Shown here: positions 10,513-23,038 of the stretch, in pieces
Layout: every line of letters begins with the position of its first letter
How positions within the stretch are numbered: the stretch's first letter is position 1
NCBI GenBank assembly: GCA_016758965.1
Contig: JAEPRB010000266.1
Coordinates: 1 to 51,637 of the forward strand
DNA length: 51,637 bases
Source of the DNA: Circinella minor
Lineage: Eukaryota; Mucoromycota; Mucoromycetes; Mucorales; Lichtheimiaceae
Direction: 5' to 3'
The notes under the pieces: generated by a model
What the model was told of the DNA's origin: nothing
Database searches by the model: none
Seen by the model: only the letters and a program-made list of their open reading frames with translations
Translations under genes and position numbers: made by a program

Positions 10513-11931
10513 ATGCTTTTACCACTCTTATCAAAACGTTGTATTTCTGTTGTACGATCAAGTTATAGTCAACGTGCATCGACTGCTGTTTTTCGTCAAA
10601 CACGACAAGCAGAAGTAGTGAGTACACCATCCAATGTCTATTTTGCTCAAAATCGTTATGGTAAACTTTTGACAACTTTTTTTTTTTCATATAAAAAGAA
10701 TAAAAAGAATAATTAGTCTCATTATAACAACAACAACAACAACAACAACAACAACGAAGACGACAAAGACGACTCCCCCCCCCCTTTAGTCAATTACACA
10801 TGAAAAGAAAAGAAAAAATTAACTTTTTATATAAATTGTAGGACGTGTTCGTCACATGGCTACTGAAGCCAATCGAGTGAAAGTTGATTACGATGCCAAA
10901 TATGCTGAAAAATTAAGAAAAGCAGCTCAAGAGTATGTCTTTTTTTTTATTATTATTATTTAGTGTGTGTGTGAGAGAGAGAGAGAGAAGGAGGAAAGGA
11001 TATATATAGATAGGATAAAACTAATATTTTATTATATTTAGAAAGGGATTGTCTGTAGATGAATTAAAGACCAAGATAAAAGATAATGTTAAAAAGGCAG
11101 CAAAAGAAGTAGAAGCGAATACAGCACCTAAAGTACCTAAAGCACCAGTAAAACCTAAACCTACACGTGCTTCACCTGAAGCTGTCGCTGCTAAATCCAA
11201 TATGCCTTATGATTCATCCGCTCCTGTAATATGATTTTTTTTTTCTTTAGGGGGGGAGAGGATACTAAGGGTAAAAAAAAAATATAAAACTAAATATATG
11301 AATGTAGACTTTAGATAAAATTGTCAAATTAGAATTATTGGAAAAAGAAGATGTAGAAACAATTCAAAAAATTTGGACACAATATCATGCTGATAAAGAT
11401 TGTATTACTGCTATTATTCCAAAAGAACAATATGATGTTATTTTCAAGAGAAGTAAAGAATATCCTTTGGTAAAGTTTCTTTTTCAAAAATGGATTATAT
11501 AAATTGAGGGGGGGGGGAATGGTGTGGATATGAATTATTTCTAATTGAACTTAATGATTATTATTTAGTTTGTAGTACCTATGCCAAGAGAATCTGGTGT
11601 AGAATTCTTTTTTATGCAATTTAACTTTCATCAATGTCATTTTACATCTTTATTGGAATATAAAGCAAAGGGTACTGAAGCACGTCCTTATCTTACGATC
11701 ACTCATTTCCCTGAACTTCAAGACTCTAAAGACATTGTATTAATGAAAGGTGAAATTTCAGATAATCCACGTATGATTGATACACAAAATGCACAATTTC
11801 TTGCATTTGCTTTACAACAATTTTATGCCACAGGAGGTGAAAGCAAATTTAAACTTGTAGAAAAATTCCATAAAGAACCTCAAAACTTTGATTATCAAGA
11901 ACTTATGAATGAGATTGAACGTGTAGTATAA
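10513..11931 (+). CDS. ATP11: ATP11 family F1-ATPase assembly chaperone (mitochondrial)
   Basis: Five exons (10513-10660, 10842-10932, 11042-11225, 11308-11469, 11569-11931) give 315 residues. The N terminus (MLLPLLSKRCISVVRSSYSQ) is basic, hydroxylated and lacks acidic residues, as expected for a mitochondrial presequence. A Lys/Ala/Pro-rich linker follows. The conserved ATP11 core starts at TLDKIVKLELLEKED and includes IIPKEQYDVIFKRSKEYP, FVVPMPRESGVEFFFMQF and a closing LTITHFPELQDSKDIVLMKG block. Family role: it binds the free beta subunit of F1 in the matrix and prevents its aggregation before alpha3-beta3 assembly. The start chosen is the Met just after the poly-T leader, because the upstream in-frame Met would add a Cys/Phe-rich artefact. 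Confidence 0.93.
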
Positions 11932-12036
11932 AAATAATAATATCTATTTATAATAATAATAATAAAAAAAAAACAATAGAATTTCCTTTTTTTTTCTTTC
12001 TTTTATATATATCTTATTTTTTGACGTTCATTTATT

Positions 12037-13062
12037 ATGACTTTATTATATGCTTTTGGATCCAATGGGAATGGTCAACTTGGCGTCCATCATGTAAAAG
12101 ACCTGAATATTCCTGAACGTTGTATTGGCATTCCAGAAACAGAATCACTTGTAAAAGTTGTAGGAGGTGGTAACCATGCGGCTGCATTAACAAAAACGGG
12201 AAGAATTTACATGACAGGTGATATTGTTCAATCCACCACATTTCATATACCAACATGGTTACAAGATCATGTATGGATCGATGTTGCTTGTGGTTGGTCA
12301 TTTACTTTGGTTGTTTCTAATCAAGGACACGTTTATGGTTTTGGTATTGCACGATCAGGTGAATTAGGGACGCCATTACCTAGCAACACGAATAACAAGG
12401 ATAATTCTACAGAATTGGTTGCTATTCATCTTGATACAAAGATTGTTTCAGTAGCTTGTGGTTGGCGACATGCCATAGCATTGGATGACCATGGTCAAGT
12501 TTATGGTTGGGGATGGAATCGACATGGTCAATTAGGTGAACCCCTATCTCAAAAACCTTATATACAAGCTCCTCGACTTTTACCATTTATATCACAACCA
12601 CCTAAAATAAAACAAATTACATGTGGTCATACATTTTCCATGTTACGTGCTGAAGATGGTACCTTGTATGGTTTTGGATCGAATAAATATGGTCAATTGG
12701 ATATACCCGACCCTATGAAATCAAGACACATATCTACAGGATGGCATCATGTAGCAGCATCCATAGCAACGAATGACACGCGTTCATATCAACTTTATAC
12801 ATGGGGAAGAAATGATCATGCACAAACAGTACCATTTTTATATCCAGTGGATCAATTCGTATGTGGATCAGAACATATGTTAGCGGTTCATCATAATAAA
12901 ATATATGCATGGGGATGGAATGAACATGGTAATTGTACATCAGATAAAGGTTCTGTTTTAGAACCTTTAGAAATCACTGAATTATTACCCAAAGGTAATA
13001 TTGTACTTTTGGGAGCAGGATGTGCAACATCTTGGATAGCCATTGATACATTTATTGTTTAA
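12037..13062 (+). CDS. RCC1-repeat beta-propeller protein (ATS1-like)
   Basis: An intronless 341-residue frame begins directly with an RCC1 blade (YAFGSNGNGQLG). Repeats recur through the protein: FGIARSGELG, WGWNRHGQLGE, FGSNKYGQLD, WGRNDHAQ and WGWNEHGN, each preceded by a VACGW or ITCGH strand. This gives six to seven blades with no extra domain, about the length of yeast Ats1 and of single-propeller RCC1-like proteins. RCC1 itself is a nuclear Ran exchange factor. The blades here lack an obvious N-terminal nuclear or chromatin-binding tail, so an ATS1-like or general protein-interaction role is more likely. It sits about 105 bases after the ATP11 stop on the same strand. Confidence 0.85.
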   Translation: MTLLYAFGSNGNGQLGVHHVKDLNIPERCIGIPETESLVKVVGGGNHAAALTKTGRIYMTGDIVQSTTFHIPTWLQDHVWIDVACGWSFTLVVSNQGHVYGFGIARSGELGTPLPSNTNNKDNSTELVAIHLDTKIVSVACGWRHAIALDDHGQVYGWGWNRHGQLGEPLSQKPYIQAPRLLPFISQPPKIKQITCGHTFSMLRAEDGTLYGFGSNKYGQLDIPDPMKSRHISTGWHHVAASIATNDTRSYQLYTWGRNDHAQTVPFLYPVDQFVCGSEHMLAVHHNKIYAWGWNEHGNCTSDKGSVLEPLEITELLPKGNIVLLGAGCATSWIAIDTFIV

Positions 13063-13443
13063 ATATATAATCATCATGATAAAAAAGGTAAAAAAAAAAT
13101 ATATTTAATTAATTAAAAAAAAAAAATGATATGAATTGCAAAATAATAAGTGATGTTTTTGACATGGAATTACGGATCATAAATTTTTGTCATGAATGCG
13201 TGTGTAAATAGAAAGAGGAAGAAGTATATATATATAGATACAAAGTTAAGGGGGAGGAGGGAGGAAAAAAGAAGTATACATGCTTGTTGTGTTGAAAATA
13301 AAATGTGTATGTGGGTGTGCGTATGTGTAAATTAAAAAAAAAATGAGAAATGGAACTGTTGAATGAGGAAAAAGAGGTGTCTTTATACAAAATAAAAAAA
13401 AAAAGGTAAGGAAAAGAGAGAGAGAGAGAGAGAGAGAGGAGGT
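13063..13443. other. Convergent 3' region with a GA microsatellite
   Basis: The RCC1-like gene (+) and the SAPS gene (-) end toward each other here. The segment has A-tracts near 13090-13130 and an (AG)n tract at about 13415-13438. No coding exon is seen. Confidence 0.6.
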
Positions 13444-16400
13444 TTATATAACATCACCGTTTGTAAGAGAAGATTTCTTTTTCTTCTTTTTCTTTTTCTT
13501 TACATCAATAACAGGTTCATCTGGTTCTTCAGGTGTAAGACTTTCAAATACAAGATCACAAGGGAAATGAGGATCATCAATTAAATTATTTGGAGAAGAA
13601 GGTCGAGAATCATTATCTGATGAATAATAACTATCATCACCAGATTCAGAATGAAGTGAAGTACGTCGTGATTGAAAAGCACTTGAATTTACCATTTCAT
13701 TCAGTTGATCACCAGCATCATCGAATCCAAGACAATAAGCAACTAAAAATTATATTTTTTTTTTTTTGTTATTTATAGATTGTCTTTTTATATCCAATTT
13801 CTCCAATAGTTTCAACTCTTTTTTAGAATTTTTTTAAAAAAAAAAGTACTTACAATCACTACCAAGATCAATTCCATTCACGTCATCCATATGATTATCA
13901 ATAATAGCACCAAATAATGGTAATGTTGCACTATTATATGCTGAGAACATGACAGAAGGTCGTAAAGGTGGTACAGGACCAAGATGAGGAGCAGGTCTTG
14001 GACAAGTATCTAATTTCCATTTATAACTAGCATCCGTTTGTGCCTGGGTATCAGCTCTATATATATAAAGAAGGTTCAATATATCATTTCTCAAAAAAAA
14101 AAAAAAAAAACCTCATTGTCAAATATGTTAAATTTACCTCAATGTTGGTAAGAATTGTTGATATTGTGAATTGGATTTAAGAATTTGATAAACAATACCA
14201 TTCTTTTTTGAATCTGATGTAAGACGTAAATGATTCAATATTAAAAGAATGTGACCTCGAGCATCTAGAAAATGAATAGATAGATATATACTTAAATTAG
14301 ACACATGTACATATATATATATATATATATATAAAGTTATTTACCTGTATTTTGTGTTTTATTTTCATACAGATCAATGATACGTGTAATAAAGTTTTGT
14401 TTTTCCAAAAAACATGAAATAGCTTGTTCATAATTAATATTTACAAGTAAAACAAAGATTTTATAATAGACTGTTAAAAAGATACTACTTGATCTATATA
14501 TATATAAAAAGATTTTTAGTTTTCTATCAATAAAAGAAATGATTAATTATATAAATAAAACTTACGATTTTTCAAAGAATAAATCAGCAAATAATTTCCA
14601 AAATCCTCCTGGTAAAGTATCCAATACTTTTTCTTTATCAGGTGCATCAGATAATGAATGATATATAACTTCCAATAATTCTACATGCATAATAGTGAAT
14701 GAAAATCTAATCCATAAATTAAAAAAAAAAATTAGTTTAGTTTAGTTTTTTTTTTTCATTGTTATTAAATAATAAACTTACATTTTCTTTGGAGCATAAT
14801 CATAATCACGAATAATAATTTTACATAATGTAGGAATATGTTCTGATAATAATACACGTATATGATGACATAAATTATAAAGGGGTCCTTGAACGGGTTG
14901 ACTCATAGCAGATTGTCTAACAGGAGGTGTTCCACTATTTTATATATATATATTAGTACACATAAAAATCAATCCATCATTTAAATAATAATTTACAAAC
15001 CTTATTACAAAACCACGAAGTATTTGTACCATCAATTGTCTTCCTCTCGTTGCTCCTTGATCAGAAATACTCTATATTTACTATTTAATTACATATTCTA
15101 TTTCTCTTCGGAGAAAACACAAAACAAAGAAAAAAACTTACAGTAACAAGTGATTTAATAATTTCAGGACCTTTATCTGATTCCAATGATTTAAATAATT
15201 CATTTGTATCATCTAATTGTGATGCTTCTTCAATAAGACGTAATAAAAATTCTTTTGTATCATTTGAAAAATCTGGAAAATCTGTATAACAAAACAAAAC
15301 AAAACAAAAAAAAAGGATGTTTTTGGTGGGATATAAGTAAAATTCGAAAAACCCTTTTCCTATGTATAGAATTTATATATTTATACCTGAACGTTGAATG
15401 ACATCAATAAACCATTCTAAAAATCCAAGTTCACATAATTTTTTATAACACTTGATACGTTTTTCTTGAGCTTCTTTATCAGTATCATGAAAAAATAAAA
15501 GACTTAATAATGCATCTGATACAGGTCCTTGATTAAGATAAGGTAACATATAATCAAATAACATAGAAGCATTATTATCCAAAATAATATAATCTAACAT
15601 AGCACTCATATGTCTACGTGTTAATTGTTGAAAAACTCGACCGAAATGACATAAATGACCAATAGAATTAGGTAATAATGTTTCCATGAGTCGTGATACT
15701 GCAATAGAGATAATAGTTAGTAATAAATAAAACTTTTTTTTTCTCGGTCTTTTTTTTATTTTCTTTTTAAAGGTAAGATAAAGGAGGGGGGGAGGAAGAG
15801 AGGAGGAGGATAATAATAATTACCAATAATGTCGAATCGTTCATTCATTAATTGATGATGATTTGCTGATGTTCCACAAAGTAGTTCCGTAGCATGAGCC
15901 GATAGTTTAAGTGCTTCCATATTATTTAAATCACGATGATGTTTTGCCAATCTAACTTTGGTTTCCAATGATAATGAATGTAAATCAATTGCATTATTAT
16001 TATTATCTATTTCTTCCAATCGATTGATATGACTCATAAAAACATCCATCATTCCTTGATAAAATAAAATAAAAAATTAAAAAATAATTAACTCTTTTTT
16101 TCAACCCCCCATTTGTTGTTTGTTGTTTGTAAAATTATATAAAAAAAAAAAAATAAAAAAAAAATATTACCTTCTAATAAAAGTGCACTCACGATTCGAG
16201 AATCCAATCGTGGAGTACTTAATTGTAATAATTTTTGAACAACAGCTAATGATGCTGCTTTAAATTCTGTATTGTCAAGTGTTTGTTTTTCACGCGATGC
16301 AAGATCTTTGGCATTATCATTAGTAATAGGTTTACCACTTTCCATTAAAGCTGTTTTTTTAATAGAAAGTGTAGCATCTGACATTGCTTTATAACGTTGT

Positions 16401-16483
16401 TCTTCGGGAGTTAAGGAATTCATGGTGGTTGTATCGTTATTACGATCGTTGTGTAGACGATAACGTTCATTGTCTATCCACAT
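13444..16483 (-). CDS. SAPS-family Sit4/PP6 phosphatase regulatory subunit
   Basis: Eleven exons (16483-16171, 16054-15824, 15698-15387, 15281-15142, 15071-15001, 14934-14782, 14706-14566, 14493-14345, 14264-14138, 14056-13854, 13742-13444) join to 712 residues. The helical-repeat body resembles SAPS proteins: LCHFGRVFQQLTRRHMSAML, a stretch around MLFDYMLPYLNQGPVSDALL, KCYKKLCELGFLEWFIDVIQ, and later DARGHILLILNHL followed by SNSQYQQFL. A Ser/Asp-rich tail ends in a Lys-rich run. Known role: SAPS subunits bind PP6/Sit4 catalytic subunits and direct them in cell-cycle and stress signalling. The model lacks the usual MFW..FG start of the family; it begins MWIDNERYRLH, so an upstream first exon may be missing. 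The family call rests on pattern similarity and is less certain than the exon chain. Confidence 0.72.
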
Positions 16484-17777
16484 TGAATATAATAATGGTT
16501 GTAAATAATAATAATAATAATAATGAGAGTTGTATATGGAAAAAAAAAAAGTCAAGTTTGTTGGAAAAAGAGAGTGAGAGAGAAAAAGAGAGAGAGAGAG
16601 AGTACAAACAATTATAAAAGAGAGACCACGATTTTTTTTTTTTTTTCGAATTTTCAAGCATCAATGTTTTTTTTTCATTTGCCGAACACTGTGTTACTTT
16701 AAAGTTACTATGGTTTCGCACGCCACTTTTTTTTGTCAACCTGGACCAACATGGATGATACATATACACACATACTCACTCTCTCTTTTTCCATTGTTTC
16801 GCTTATTTATAATCATCTCATAGTGTGATCTTGTGAATTTATTTAATTCATGACCTCATTCACTCTTTTATTTATAAACAACACTTTTACAATTCCAAAA
16901 AAAAAAAAAAAAAAAACATTTCAAATCAAAAGGGAAAAATTGGATTATTTCACATAAGCATTCCCACAAAAAGAAAAAGCTCCAAAAAAAAAAATTAGGG
17001 CGGGGGGAACGGTATCCACATAAACGAAAATTCACGGACATGTGGTTATGAAAATCACGAAAGCTTTATTCCTTTTCACCACGTTTTTTTTTTTTTTTTT
17101 TTTTTTTTTTTTGGATGATGTCAACCCATAAGATCGTCCATCTATTCCCCGATTTTTTCTTTCGTTTTCCCTTCATCTTCCCCGTTTCTACCCCATCCCC
17201 ACACACACACAAGCTCAACGGTAAAAAGTAGAAAAAAAAATGATTGAAATAATATATACTTATATAGTGATTTTTTTATTTTTTTAAATACTGGGGTTTC
17301 AAAATAAAAAAAAAAAAAAAAAGAACCAATAAGTAAATGTAGTAAGGATGATGGCCTTTCGGCCGAGAACGGAACACCAGCCCTCTTTTACTTACTCAAA
17401 AGGCAAGTTTCCCTCCCCTCACCCCTTACTCAAAACTTTTTTTTTTTTTTTATCATTTCACAAATTACTCTTTCTCACTACACGTCACCCGATTTTTTTC
17501 ACACTATTTTTGTATTATGTATACATTTTTTTTTTTGTGTTATAACATTTGGAGATCCCATACCTTTTTTTTTTCTCCTAGTTTATATATTTTTTGATTA
17601 CGGGGAAACAAATTTTCCTTTTTTTTTAAAAAAAAAAAAAAATTATATGCAGCTAGTAAACCTCATAGAAGTATAAGAACTAGAATAATCCAAGTAAATT
17701 ATATAATTGATTTGTAAACTATCATAACTTTTTATTTTAGATATATATTTAAAAAAAAAAAACGAAAGATAATGAAC
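16484..17777. other. Intergenic region upstream of SAPS and downstream of the SR gene
   Basis: About 1.3 kb. It contains (AAT)n, (GA)n at about 16567-16602 and several A or T homopolymers (for example T at 17086-17112). A GGCCTTTCGGCC palindrome sits near 17352-17363. The polypyrimidine-rich strand upstream of 16483 could hide a non-coding or first exon of the SAPS gene. I see no recognisable protein. Confidence 0.5.
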
Positions 17778-19382
17778 TTAATCACTATGTTGGCTATTAC
17801 TGTGATGTTGCTTATTATCACTGGTATTACTTTTACTATCACGGCGAGAGTTTTTATCATCCATTTCACTCTTACTATCTCTACGTCGTGATTTTTCAGA
17901 TGATGAATGGTGATGATCTAAACAAATAAAATACATCATCATGGCTATAGTCAGTTGTCTTTTTCTTTCCTTTTATTTTTATTTTTTTTACATACAATAA
18001 CAAGAACCATTTCTTTCTTACCATCGTGAACGACCGATTTATTTTGTTCTTTATCCTTGTTCTCCTCATTTCTTGACGATTCATTACTTTTACTTTTTCT
18101 TAATTCTCTATTATTATCCCTTTCATCCATTGGACTTGTTCTTCTTCTACTATGATGTCTACTATTATCTCGTCCTCTTCCTCGTTCATTACTACGACTT
18201 CTTCCTCTTCTACTAGCATGTTTATCTCTGCTTGGACTTCTTCTACTTCTTCTCGATGAAGAACTATATCTATCATGTCGTTCTCTGCTTCGACTTCTTC
18301 CTCTTCTAGAACTATAATATCGATCACGATCACGATGATCTCTGCTTCGACTTCTTCTTCTACTACTTCTTCTATATCTGTCCCGTTCACTACTTCGACT
18401 TCTTCTGGATGATGAACTATATCTATCCAATCGTTCTCTACTACGACTTCTCCTTCTTGAACTTTCTCTTCCACGTTCACTGGATCGTCCATGTCTTCTA
18501 TCATCCCGTGTTTCAATACTTTGACTTCTTTTTCTATGACTACGTCGTTCATCCATTTCATCTGGATGATTCTTTTTTTCATCTTGAGATGATTGACTGT
18601 TGCTATGACGATAAATGCTAATGTACATAGTAATAAAAAAAAAACAATATAGATGAGCGTTTTTTTTTTTTCTTTTTAGGGAGTTATCTATTTATTTTAT
18701 TTTATTTTTACCTGATAGGTTGATCTTTTAATAAACGACCATTAAAATGAACAGCTGCCACTGCACCTTGTAATGTTTCAAATTCAATCATAGCACTATT
18801 CCATTCATCTTGACCATCTTTTTCCAATGTCATTTTAATTATAGGTCCACAAGGACTCAATAAATGAGAAAGATCAGTTTCTGTTACTGTGGGTGACAAA
18901 TGGTATACATGAATGGTATTCTCATTATCTTTTGTTGTTGTTGTTGATACATTGGGTTTATAAAAAGGAGTAGGTGTGGATGAATAAAATGAAATAACAA
19001 GAATACGGTCCCCTAATTCAGTTCCTGATAAATGTAATGCTGTTGTTGCAGTGTCATGATCTTGAAATTCTATTATTGCTTCTCGTGAACCATCTTTATA
19101 AGGACTATATAGAATACATATTGAATGTTAACAAAACTATTAAATAAATAAATAAATAGTGTCAAATATAAAAAAAAAAAAGGTTGAGCTTTTTTTTTTT
19201 GGTGTTGGTTTTTTTGATTCTTTTTTTTTTTTTTACCTGTCTCTTAATTGTAAACTTGTGATAGGACCAAGAAATTCAAAAAGTTTACGAATAATATCTT
19301 CAGTTGCATTAAAAGTAATATTAGCAACTTTAACAGTTTGTTCACTATTATTACTATTACTTATACTAGTTGAATCACTCAT
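17778..19382 (-). CDS. SR protein with two RRMs and a long RS domain (SREK1/SRSF11-like)
   Basis: Four exons (19382-19237, 19104-18712, 18617-18022, 17917-17778) give 424 residues. RRM1 begins near residue 17 (VKVANITFNATEDIIRKLF, then GPITSLQLR) and runs across the first intron to REAIIEFQDHDTATTALHL. RRM2 starts at NTIHVYHLSPTVTETDL and includes AMIEFETLQGAVAAVHF. Both RRMs lack strong aromatic RNP1 residues, as in the SRSF11/SREK1 group. The remaining half is Arg/Ser-rich with repeated SRSRER, RRSRSRD and RYSSSSRR units, then a Ser/Asp/His tail. Expected role: pre-mRNA splicing in the nucleus, with RS phosphorylation controlling contacts. The RS region also reads openly in another frame, which is only a by-product of its repeats. 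Confidence 0.85.
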
Positions 19383-20004
19383 ATTGTAGTAGTATATATA
19401 TATACACCAACAAACCAGATAGTACAAACAAAAAGAGGACGAACACGAAAAAATAAAAAAAAATAAAGAATTTCCGCTTGAAAGCCGCGGAGCTTTTTTT
19501 TTCCTCTTGCTTTATAACAACTAGTAGCTTATACTTCAATCATTTATTATTTTGTGAGTGTGAATAAAACATTATAATGAAAAAAAAATGGGGGGGGGGG
19601 TTATTTAATTATGTTATTTTAGTGAAAACATTATATTACAGACTATCAAAGAAAATCAATGAGGGAAGAAGGAGCATATAGATGGATTGAAAGATAATTC
19701 TTTTATAAAATGAATGAATTAAATGAATGACACCATTTTGTTTTTTTTCTGTGTTAAAAAGATTTTTATTTGCTAATACGTAATAATAATAAAAGAGTCA
19801 TTGCTCCTAATGAATGATATGGAAGAGAAAAGAGAGAAAAGAAATGGAGTTTCTATATACCGAATTGATTTCGCACGCTCAGCCTATCATTTTTTCCCAC
19901 GATAAAATCTCTGGCATAAAGTGAATTGTTATAAAAATTAGTTTTTTTCATCCCTTTTTTTTTTTAACCCTTTTTCTTTTTACAAACAAAAATACGCCAA
20001 CACG
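19383..20004. promoter_or_regulatory. Divergent promoter region, SR gene and homogentisate dioxygenase
   Basis: The two genes start away from each other across 622 bases. The segment has a G-run at 19591-19600, a GCTTGAAAGCCGCGGAGC stretch near 19477-19494, and a pyrimidine-rich leader directly before the dioxygenase ATG. I cannot assign transcription-factor sites with confidence. Confidence 0.5.
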
Positions 20005-21891
20005 ATGACTGCACAAAAAGATCCTTATACATACCACGAAGGTTTTGGAAATCATTTTTCTTCTGAAGCTTTACCTGATTCTCTTCCTAAAGGTCTGTAT
20101 AGAGCAAGGAGGGAGAGGAGAAATGCTATTACTCTAATAACCAAAAACATAAGATTGACTTTATACTTTAAATTAGGTCAAAACACTCCACAAAAGTGTC
20201 CATATGATTTATATGCAGAACAATTATCGGGTACAGCTTTTACTGCTCCTCGAACCCATAATCAAAGAACGTGAGTGTTTTGGAGAGAAAGAGATAATGG
20301 GGGAGGAGGAGTAATCCATTTGAAAAGTAAATTTTTTTATTTTTTTTTAATAAAAACTAATATAATGGACTGATTTATAGTTGGCTTTATCGTATTCGAC
20401 CTTCTGTTGTTCATTCCCCTTTTCAATCTATTGAAAATCCTTTATTATCACTCAAAGGGGAATCTACACCTACACAACTTCGTTGGAGTCCTTTTGATAT
20501 TTCTAAAGAAAATGAAGATTTTGTCCAAGGATTAAAAACAATTAGTTTTTCAGGTGATCCTTCTACTGGAAATGGATTGGCCATTCATATATATACTGCT
20601 AATCAAAATATGGATCATAAAGCATTTTATAATTCGGATGGTGATTTTTTAATTGGTAATACAAACTCCTGCAATTGCCGCGTTTGACTTTTTATAATTC
20701 CCATAGGATGTGTCTCATACTAACAAAATAATCATAATAATAATAATAATAATAGTACCACAACAAGGTCGTTTGGATATTACTACTGAGTTTGGTAAAA
20801 TGATGGTATCACCCAATGAAATATGTGTGATTCCACGAGGTATTCGATATTCAGTGACATTACCTGATGGACCTATGTAAGTATATTCATTCTGGATGAA
20901 CGCGCGGGGAGGGGGGGGGAAGGATGGGGATAAAAACAAATGAAACTAAAAAAAAGGATTATTTTTTTTTTCTAAATAGTCGTGGATACATTCTTGAAAT
21001 ATTTGGTCAAACTCATTTTCAAATCCCTGATTTGGGTCCTATTGGTGCTAATGGTTTAGCTAATCCAAGAGATTTTGTTACTCCCCAAGCAAACTATATC
21101 AAAGAAAATAATGTAGAATGGAAAATAGTTACTAAATTTGATAACAAATTATTTGTTGCACAACAACAACATACACCTTTTGATGTCGTTGCTTGGCATG
21201 GTAATTATGTTCCATACAAATATGATTTATCAAAGTTTTGTGTTATCAATACTGTTTCTTATGATCATATTGTAAGTTGAGTTATGTACCTCATGAAGAG
21301 GTTTTTTTTTTTTTTTTTGTTATCTCGTTCTATATGGATGATTATTTTCTTATATATAGTTTTGTATTTAATTATCATAGGATCCATCCATTTTTACTGT
21401 ACTTACTGCACAATCGACTGTTCCCGGTGTCGCTATTGCAGATTTTGTCATTTTCCCTCCAAGATGGGCTGTTGCTGAAAATACTGTAAGTAACCTCTTT
21501 ACTTCAATGAGTGTTATAATAGCCATCAAAGGGTTTATTTATAATTTATAATTTTTATTTATAGTTCCGCCCGCCTTATTTCCATCGTAACTGCATGAGT
21601 GAATTCATGGGATTAATTCTGGGTGATTATGAAGGCAAAATAGGTGGATTTGCACCAGGTGGTGCTTCTTTACATAGTCCTATGACACCTCATGGTCCTG
21701 ATACAAAAGCATTTGAAAGTGCCTATAATGCAGAATTAAAACCGATGCGTGTAGGTGATCATACACAAGCTTTTATGTTTGAAACAAGTCTTTTGTTAAA
21801 AGTGACTCCATGGGCATTACATACATGTGGAAAAGTCCAAGAAGATTATTGGAAAGCATGGGCTCAACTTGAGTCAAAATTTAATGCTTAA
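20005..21891 (+). CDS. HGD: Homogentisate 1,2-dioxygenase (tyrosine/phenylalanine breakdown)
   Basis: Seven exons (20005-20092, 20177-20270, 20381-20655, 20756-20876, 20980-21271, 21381-21485, 21565-21891) give 433 residues, close to the family's usual 430-445. Conserved blocks run through the whole length: [15 protein letters not shown] at the start, [20 protein letters not shown], then [28 protein letters not shown] and [15 protein letters not shown]. Iron ligands are present as in the human enzyme: His in [10 protein letters not shown], Glu in the same block, and His in MTPHGPD. Reaction: homogentisate + O2 to 4-maleylacetoacetate, with Fe(II), in the cytosol. The first intron (20093-20176) is 84 bases, a multiple of three, and has no in-frame stop, so its retention would only add 28 residues. 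No other tyrosine-pathway gene is adjacent. Confidence 0.97.
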
Positions 21892-22296
21892 AAAAAAAAA
21901 TTAAAAAAAAAAAAAAGCTTGTATAAATTGTTGCGTTTACTATTGTATATTGTTTGATGTAATGTAAATGTGATTGTGTGTGTGATTGTGTGTGTGTGTG
22001 TGTGTGTAAGGAAGGGTATAATAAATGAAAAAAAAATGCTGGTAGTGTAATAATAAAAGGAAAAATGCTAAAATAATAGGAAAAAAAAAAGATGTATAAA
22101 AAAAAGCGGTCGTTGTATGATGAAATACTATTAATGAATAAAAAATGGAATAGATTTGTGTATAAAAAAAAAATGTCTGAAAGGATAGAAAATAAAAGAG
22201 TTTTTTTTTTTGTTAAAGGAGGAAGTATTGAAGGGGATTGGGGGGGAAAGAGAAGGAGGAAAGAACAGAAAATGGATAAATATATATTAATCCTTA
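21892..22296. other. Convergent 3' region
   Basis: The dioxygenase (+) and the coiled-coil gene (-) converge here. There are (GT)n at about 21977-22007 and many A-tracts; a long frame on the minus strand is Phe/Ser/Leu/Ile-rich and reads as AT-bias noise. Confidence 0.6.
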
Positions 22297-22580
22297 TCAA
22301 AAACCATTTTTCCATTCTGGTGCGTTTGGATTCAATCCTTTCTTCTTTTGATGAAATGGAGGAATCAATGCAACCTTGGGCGAACCTGCGCGTGTAATGG
22401 GTGGTGAAACAAGTGCAAGTGGAAAGCCTGTATGTCGACGTAGAATAGGTGATGAACGCATACTGGTTGCAGCACTACTTGGAATCTTTACACGACAATG
22501 AATCAATTCACCATTAATATTCGTATTAAATACTAAATAACCATCTTCTTCTTTTACCGATTCTTCTTCTTCCTCTTCTT

Positions 22581-22612
<32 letters not shown>

Positions 22613-23005
22613 TGTGTAGTAGTAGAAGATGGAGGAGATGAACTTGGTGTCGGTAATTTAGCATTTGAAAGTTCAGTTTCTAATTGATGGATACGACGTT
22701 GCATTTGATCCATTTTAAGCATATCAGATGTTTGTCGTTTATGAAATTCTACATGTTGTTGTTCTAATTGTTGACTTTTCTTTTGCTCTTCAGCTAATTG
22801 TTGATGAAGACCTTGACATTCACGTTGGACTTGCTTGACATCTTGCTTTTGTTTTTGTAATGCCAACTTGAGATTATGCGTTGTATTTTGCAATGTTAAT
22901 TTTTCAGCTTCTAATCGCGCGTTTTGACTTGATAAATCAATCAATCTTCTTGCTGTTTCAGCTTGCTCATTGTTATTGTTATCAGTCATGAAAAGATGTT
23001 GAATG

Positions 23006-23038
<33 letters not shown>

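Noticed and set aside
12035..12301. Minus-strand frame inside the RCC1-like gene
   Set aside because: Antisense shadow of an intact, clearly homologous beta-propeller gene.
13415..13438. Regularly spaced repeats that might suggest a CRISPR-like or satellite array
   Set aside because: It is a simple AG microsatellite. No array of direct repeats with unique spacers exists in the window, and the genome is eukaryotic.
18100..18582. 160-codon minus-strand frame rich in Glu, Val and Ile
   Set aside because: It overlaps the RS-domain exon in another frame; its regular composition is a by-product of the Arg/Ser codon repeats.
21881..22315. 144-codon minus-strand frame at the dioxygenase 3' end
   Set aside because: Phe/Leu/Ser/Ile-rich with His-Thr repeats from a GT microsatellite; typical chance ORF.
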